Part shown: positions 6,493 to 9,836 of the stretch, one piece after another
How the letters are laid out: every line of letters begins with the position of its first letter
Numbering within the stretch: the first letter of the stretch is position 1
Source of the DNA: Helicobacteraceae bacterium
GTDB lineage: Bacteria > Campylobacterota > Campylobacteria > Campylobacterales > SZUA-545
Assembly (NCBI GenBank): GCA_031282285.1
Contig: JAITEA010000082.1
Coordinates: 1 to 9,836 of the forward strand
DNA length: 9,836 nucleotides
Direction: 5' to 3'
Notes under the pieces: model-generated
What the model was told of the DNA's origin: nothing
What the model saw: the letters and a program-made list of their open reading frames with translations, nothing else
Databases searched by the model: none
Translations under genes and position numbers: made by a program

Positions 6493-7458
6493 GTGAAAAA
6501 ATTAATTCGCCGAATGGCGTCCATTGGTTTCGCGCGCAAAATAATTATCAAATTAATCTGGGCGCTAAACAGAGCGCTTGGCGATCAGCCATTGTCGTTT
6601 GATCCTCCGCCGCCCAACGCGATCCCTCGCGAACTATTTCCCGCTTTTACTCTTGACAATAAAATACCCGTCGCCTATTGCTATTGCAATGGTACCGTAA
6701 GCGGCGGCGCCGTTTGCAATACTCCCGAAACCTACAAAGAGATATTAAAACAGATCGAAAAGCGAACCTTTAAGTATTACGAGAACGAGGGCAAAGCCTT
6801 TTACGACGCGTTTGAGCGCCATTCGTTTAGCGGCAAAACGGTTTTGATCTGGGGTTTGGCGGGCTGCAACTGCGAGGCGCTCGCTATATGGAACAAAGCC
6901 GCCAAAGTATATGTCGTCGATTACAATAAACCGATATGCGATCATCCGCTAATCGAAGTTCTAACGCATCAGGAGTTGAAAGAGGCTGGGTTGAAAACAG
7001 ACTTCGCGATCTCTTACTCCTCGTTTGAACACGACGGTTTAGGACGTTACGGCGATCCGATTGATCCCGAAGGCGATCTTAAAGCGATGAGAGCGGCGCG
7101 TGATTTTCTCAAAGACGACGGCGTTCTGCTGTTTGGCGTTCCGCTTGGCAAAGACGCGCTTGTCTGGAACGCGCATAGAATCTACGGACCGATCAGATTG
7201 CCGCTATTATTAAAAGGTTGGCGCTGCGTCGAGGTCTTTGATATATACGACGGCTCTCCTTTTGACGAATCAAACAAGGTTGGAGATTGCCGCCAATCGC
7301 TTATGATTTTACAAAAGATAAACTCCGACTATCCAAGCGACGAAGCGCCGCGAGAGGCAATCGATCGCGCGTCAAACAATGACAAAGAGCGGCATAACAA
7401 TCTAATCCTTTCGCAGATCAATCGATTTGTGCTAGAAGCCAAGGCAAATCCGCGATAA
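6493..7458 (+). CDS. DUF268 family protein, putative SAM-dependent methyltransferase
   Basis: The 321-residue product matches DUF268. The strongest segments are SFEHDGLGRYGDPIDPEGD (177-195) and NAHRIYGPIRLPLLLKGW (226-243). A Rossmann-like half precedes them: GKTVLIWGLAGCNCEA (114-129) in the place of a nucleotide-binding loop and VYVVDYNKP (139-147) as the second strand. This layout resembles class I methyltransferases, and DUF268 genes often sit among surface-glycan genes, but no activity is established. No glycosyltransferase cluster is visible here. The N-terminus (1-30) is basic and hydrophobic, perhaps a membrane-associated helix. The region 60-75 is Cys-rich (CYCNGTVSGGAVC), which is unusual and might bind metal. 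Translation most likely starts at the GTG at 6493; an internal ATG at 6514 has no ribosome binding site. The last 40 residues are polar and probably disordered. Confidence 0.75.
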   Translation: MKKLIRRMASIGFARKIIIKLIWALNRALGDQPLSFDPPPPNAIPRELFPAFTLDNKIPVAYCYCNGTVSGGAVCNTPETYKEILKQIEKRTFKYYENEGKAFYDAFERHSFSGKTVLIWGLAGCNCEALAIWNKAAKVYVVDYNKPICDHPLIEVLTHQELKEAGLKTDFAISYSSFEHDGLGRYGDPIDPEGDLKAMRAARDFLKDDGVLLFGVPLGKDALVWNAHRIYGPIRLPLLLKGWRCVEVFDIYDGSPFDESNKVGDCRQSLMILQKINSDYPSDEAPREAIDRASNNDKERHNNLILSQINRFVLEAKANPR

Positions 7459-7472
7459 TAAACCGACAGGGC

Positions 7473-7490
7473 GTTTGGTGAAAGCCAAAC
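7473..7490 (+). other. Small hairpin after the DUF268 gene
   Basis: gtttgg (7473-7478) and ccaaac (7485-7490) form a 6-bp stem with a 6-base loop, 14 bases after the DUF268 stop. The next bases are A-rich rather than T-rich, so it is not a standard terminator. It lies directly before the small membrane ORF and could affect its expression, or be chance. Confidence 0.25.
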
Positions 7491-7538
7491 AAAGATAAAA
7501 TAACGCCAATAACCGAAGCGGGCATTACCGTTGCATCG

Positions 7539-7676
7539 GTGTATTTTGTCGCGGTCGGCGTTATTCTCGGTTATTTTTCTATATTGATTTCTCGCGTATC
7601 AAAATCGTTATTCGCAGGCAAGCTCGATCGCGTTAAGGACAAAAGCGGTAAAAAGCGGTATGAATTTGCCGCTTGA
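7539..7676 (+). CDS. Small single-helix membrane protein of unknown function
   Basis: An open frame runs from 7482 to the TGA at 7674-7676. It encodes ITPITEAGITVASVYFVAVG, then VILGYFSILISRVSKSLFAG and a basic tail ending KKRYEFAA. It therefore predicts one hydrophobic helix of about 25 residues followed by a charged cytoplasmic tail. No ATG or TTG is in frame. The only conventional start is GTG at 7539, which gives 45 residues but cuts the helix at its edge and has no ribosome binding site; ATA at 7500 would keep the whole helix. The frame overlaps the rmuC start by 17 bp, so translation could be coupled. The helix-plus-basic-tail design vaguely resembles small SxtJ-like proteins near glycan genes, but this is weak. 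A degraded gene is the main alternative. Confidence 0.4.
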   Translation: MYFVAVGVILGYFSILISRVSKSLFAGKLDRVKDKSGKKRYEFAA

Positions 7677-8931
7677 ATATCTTATAACCGCGATCGCCGC
7701 GCTTACCGCGCTTAATCTAATCGCGCTGATCGCGTTGCTGATTCGCAAAAATATAGCGATCGATCCGGCGATCTTGGCGCAGCTAAACCGCCTTGAGAGC
7801 GCTCAAAGGGACGAAGCCAGACTCTCGCGCGCCGAACAGACGGCAAACTTTGATCGCTTCGTCGATAGCGTCTCTAAGATAATCGGCGCGTTGAGCGCGT
7901 TTCAAAAGGAGCGGTTCGATTCGTTTGCTCTCGCGCAAGAATCGCTTAGAAAGATAAGCGAGGAGAACCTCAAGGATATTCGCGCCGCCATAGAAAAACA
8001 GTTGAGCGCGCTCCGCGAGGAGAACGCCAAAAAGCTCGACGAGGTGCGCAAGATTGTCGATGAAAAGCTTCAGGAGTCGATCGGCAAACGGTTTAACGAA
8101 TCGTTCAACCTCATCAGCGAGCGGCTTGAAAAGGTGCATCTTGGGCTTGGCGAGATGCAAAAGCTGGCGCAGGATGTCGGCGGGCTGAAAAACGCGCTAA
8201 CCAATGTAAAAACGCGCGGAACCTTCGGCGAGGCGCAGTTAAGCGCGATCTTGGAGCAGATTTTTTCGCCCGAGCAGTACTGCGAGCAGTACGCGATCAA
8301 GGGCGGCGAGCGCGTCGATTACGCGATCAAACTGCCGGGCAGAGGCGACGACGAATGCGTAATGCTGCCGATCGACTCGAAGTTTCCCATCGAAGATTAC
8401 AGGCGGCTGACCGACGCCTTTGAGCAAAACGCCGATAAGGAGACGATCGACGCGCTGAGAAAGGCGCTGGAGGGCGCGGTGAAAGAGGCGGCGAAATCGA
8501 TCGCGCAAAAATATATCAGCCCGCCGCTCACGACCGATTTCGCCATTATGTTCGTGCCGACCGAAGGGCTTTACGCGGAGATTTTGCGCGTGGCGGGTTT
8601 GCAGGAGTTTTTGCAGCAAAAGTTCAGGATTTCCGTAGTGGGTCCGACCAATCTGTTCGCGTTTCTGACCAGTTTGCAGACGGGATTTAAGACGCTGGCG
8701 ATCGAGAAGCGATCGAGCGAAGTCTGGGCTTTGCTTGGCGCGATCAAAAGCGAGTTTGGCAAGTTTGGCGAGGTTCTGGACAGAGCCAAGCGGCAGCTAC
8801 AGAGCGTCGCCAATACGCTCGACGAGACGGGAACGCGCACAAAGGCGATCGAGCGCAAACTGCGCGGCGTTGAGGCGCTGCCGGTAAACGCAAGCCGCGA
8901 ATTGTTAAGCTCCGATCCAAACCCCGACTAA
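7660..8931 (+). CDS. rmuC: RmuC family DNA recombination-limiting protein
   Basis: RmuC proteins limit DNA inversion at short inverted repeats in E. coli and are thought to be nuclease-like. The 423-residue product starts with one membrane helix (about 5-28), followed by a long Glu/Lys/Arg-rich coiled coil (about 40-175). The RmuC domain proper comes next: GTFGEAQL (187-194), LPIDSKFP (236-243), FVPTEGLYAE (298-307) and GPTNLFAFLTSLQTGF (328-343). The arrangement Asp220, then Asp239-Ser-Lys241, fits a PD-(D/E)xK nuclease core, which is inference here. Length and order match the family. The ATG at 7660 has only a poor ribosome binding site (aaagcgg, itself part of a short direct repeat). It lies inside the end of the upstream small ORF, so translational coupling is plausible. 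The stop at 8929-8931 is part of a hairpin. Confidence 0.93.
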   Translation: MNLPLEYLITAIAALTALNLIALIALLIRKNIAIDPAILAQLNRLESAQRDEARLSRAEQTANFDRFVDSVSKIIGALSAFQKERFDSFALAQESLRKISEENLKDIRAAIEKQLSALREENAKKLDEVRKIVDEKLQESIGKRFNESFNLISERLEKVHLGLGEMQKLAQDVGGLKNALTNVKTRGTFGEAQLSAILEQIFSPEQYCEQYAIKGGERVDYAIKLPGRGDDECVMLPIDSKFPIEDYRRLTDAFEQNADKETIDALRKALEGAVKEAAKSIAQKYISPPLTTDFAIMFVPTEGLYAEILRVAGLQEFLQQKFRISVVGPTNLFAFLTSLQTGFKTLAIEKRSSEVWALLGAIKSEFGKFGEVLDRAKRQLQSVANTLDETGTRTKAIERKLRGVEALPVNASRELLSSDPNPD

Positions 8932-8949
8932 TTTCGCGCTTGGCGAAAT
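8931..8949 (+). terminator. Hairpin at the rmuC stop codon
   Basis: atttcgc (8931-8937) and gcgaaat (8943-8949) form a 7-bp stem with a 5-base loop that begins on the last base of the rmuC stop. No T-run follows. An alternative, mutually exclusive fold pairs gcgctt (8936-8941) with aagcgc (8961-8966). It is placed like a terminator but lacks the U-tract, so it may be a Rho-type end or a 3' stabiliser. Confidence 0.35.
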
Positions 8950-8974
8950 CCAACTTGGCTAAGCGCAAATACGC

Positions 8975-8980
8975 TATAAC
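8975..8980 (+). promoter_or_regulatory. Probable -10 box of the AT-rich secreted-protein gene
   Basis: TATAAC lies 30 bp before the ATG at 9011. A start near 8987 would give a leader of about 24 nt that carries a strong purine-rich ribosome binding site (gaggag at 8997-9002, eight bases before the ATG). No -35 box is seen. Confidence 0.45.
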
Positions 8981-9010
8981 TAAATTACTCAAAAAAGAGG
9001 AGAAAAAACA

Positions 9011-9580
9011 ATGAAACGGATATTATTATTTATAATATTGCCCCTTTTATTAGCATACTCGCGCGCAGACGAGTTTGGGTATGGTAATGAATTTCTTAGG
9101 GCTTTGCGCATAAGTAATAATACAGCCCCATTTTTCTGGGCAAGAATAGAGTGCAAAAAAGGCAATCTCAATTTTATAATGGAACCAATATTTTCTTCAA
9201 TGGAAATGACTAATAAACAAATAGAAGATTGGGAAAGCTTTAAGGAAAGCGATATATCGTCTGGAATGCTATTTCCTATTCTGTTTTCCGAGTATCAAAA
9301 AAACAGCGATCCAAAATATACTGTAAATAGCGTGGGCATTCTGCATATTGATGCGCCTTCGCGCCTTCACTTTTCGTTTCCAGATAATCCAATCATCATA
9401 AATATTGAATTGATCGATCCGAATATGAAACCTATAACCTTTGATAATCTGCCAAAGAACAGCAAGATGGAGTACAATGGGAACGCAATAGATATAATTA
9501 TATTTGACTTTGTGCGCTTATGGGAAGGTAATAATATTGATCAAAAGATGAGTTGCGATTTGTATGTATCTACTGCATAA
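9011..9580 (+). CDS. Secreted or periplasmic protein of unknown function, AT-rich gene
   Basis: I do not recognise the family. The 189-residue product starts with a clear Sec signal peptide: MKR, a hydrophobic core to about residue 15, and a likely cleavage after AYSRA (residue 19) before DEF. The mature part of about 170 residues mixes charged and aromatic residues and has no further membrane helix. Two cysteines remain in the mature part, in ECKKG (49-53) and MSCDL near the end, and could form a disulfide. The segment PIIINIELIDPNMKPI suggests beta structure. Its base composition is far more AT-rich than all other genes here, with codons such as ATA, AAT and TTA favoured, which points to recent acquisition or a fast-evolving accessory gene. 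The ribosome binding site is the strongest in the window. The next frame overlaps its end by 17 bp. Confidence 0.7.
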   Translation: MKRILLFIILPLLLAYSRADEFGYGNEFLRALRISNNTAPFFWARIECKKGNLNFIMEPIFSSMEMTNKQIEDWESFKESDISSGMLFPILFSEYQKNSDPKYTVNSVGILHIDAPSRLHFSFPDNPIIINIELIDPNMKPITFDNLPKNSKMEYNGNAIDIIIFDFVRLWEGNNIDQKMSCDLYVSTA

Positions 9581-9836
9581 ATCAATAGAACGGAGTGCGC
9601 AAACGCTACCCTATCTTGCGGTAGAGGCGAAGGATGTTGTTGTACCCGTTAAACCTATAGATATCAAATCTCCAGCCAAGATCGCCGCAAGCGCCGATCA
9701 GATCGCCTTTACGGTCGCCATGAACAGTTTCGCTCCCACCGAAGAACATCTAAGGGCAAGCAAAGTCAAGATCGCTCTGACGGACAGCGACGGCAACCGA
9801 ACGGAAGAAGTAACCGATATGCTCGCTTTGGTTAAG
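9564..9836 (+). CDS. Open frame running off the window end, unknown protein (5' part or fragment)
   Basis: The frame is open from 9552 to the window end, with the first ATG at 9564 giving 91 visible residues. From about residue 17 onward the text looks like a real protein: VVVPVKPIDIKSPAKI, AFTVAMNSFAP and KVKIALTDSDGNRTEEV. Alternating hydrophobic residues and polar turns suggest a beta-sandwich (Ig-like) domain, though no family is recognised. From about 9595 the base composition returns to that of the other genes. The first 15 residues (MYLLHKSIERSAQTL) come from the AT-rich zone, carry no signal peptide, and lack a convincing ribosome binding site. The gene may therefore be translationally coupled to its neighbour, or be a 5'-truncated remnant cut by arrival of the AT-rich segment. 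The window edge prevents a decision. Confidence 0.45.
   Translation, partial: MYLLHKSIERSAQTLPYLAVEAKDVVVPVKPIDIKSPAKIAASADQIAFTVAMNSFAPTEEHLRASKVKIALTDSDGNRTEEVTDMLALVK

Noticed and set aside
6479..6496. Five-codon mini-ORF (MRKSK) overlapping the DUF268 start
   Set aside because: The predicted transcript begins about two bases after its ATG, so it is probably not translated; the overlap is likely chance.
1..9836. CRISPR arrays, insertion sequences, tRNA or rRNA genes, toxin-antitoxin or phage genes
   Set aside because: I looked on both strands and saw no spaced direct repeats, transposase motifs, cloverleaf-like segments or defence-gene families.

Overview
The window looks like chromosomal DNA from a bacterium in or near the Campylobacterota (Helicobacter/Campylobacter relatives) with an unusually balanced base composition. 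This is inference. It rests on a glutamyl-tRNA synthetase that reads like the Helicobacter GltX1 type, on putative promoters that show a near-perfect TATAAT -10 box with no recognisable -35 box (typical of sigma-70 in that phylum), and on a housekeeping gene set that fits. The octamer GCGATCGC and its core recur throughout the window.

Layout, left half. The 3' end of a protein built of 57-residue RCC1-type repeats enters on the + strand and stops at 377. A 28-bp perfect palindrome follows. From about 3926 leftward the - strand carries four genes: an RsuA/RluB-family pseudouridine synthase, a YjbQ/UPF0047 protein, the AAA+ ATPase RarA, and a DUF4197 lipoprotein placed 18 bp behind rarA. Each of the first three has a gap of about 120-130 bp or a promoter-like TATAAT in front of it. 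Only rarA and the DUF4197 gene form a tight pair.

Layout, right half. gltX (GTG start) runs divergently from the pseudouridine synthase gene, and two back-to-back TATAAT boxes lie between them. It is followed by a Tat-type, M15-family (VanY-like) carboxypeptidase lipoprotein (TTG start) and a DUF268 putative methyltransferase (GTG start). Next comes a small one-helix membrane ORF without a normal start codon that overlaps the start of rmuC. After rmuC the composition drops sharply to AT-rich for one secreted protein of unknown function (9011-9580). An open frame that overlaps its end by 17 bp returns to host-like composition and leaves the window.

Function together. The core is ordinary maintenance: translation (GltX), rRNA modification (RluB-like), replication-fork rescue and recombination control (RarA, RmuC), and envelope proteins (DUF4197, M15 peptidase, possibly DUF268). 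No defence island, CRISPR array, insertion sequence, tRNA or rRNA was seen. The parts least explained are the small ORF before rmuC, the AT-rich secreted gene with its overlapping successor, the RCC1 repeat gene, and the over-represented octamer.
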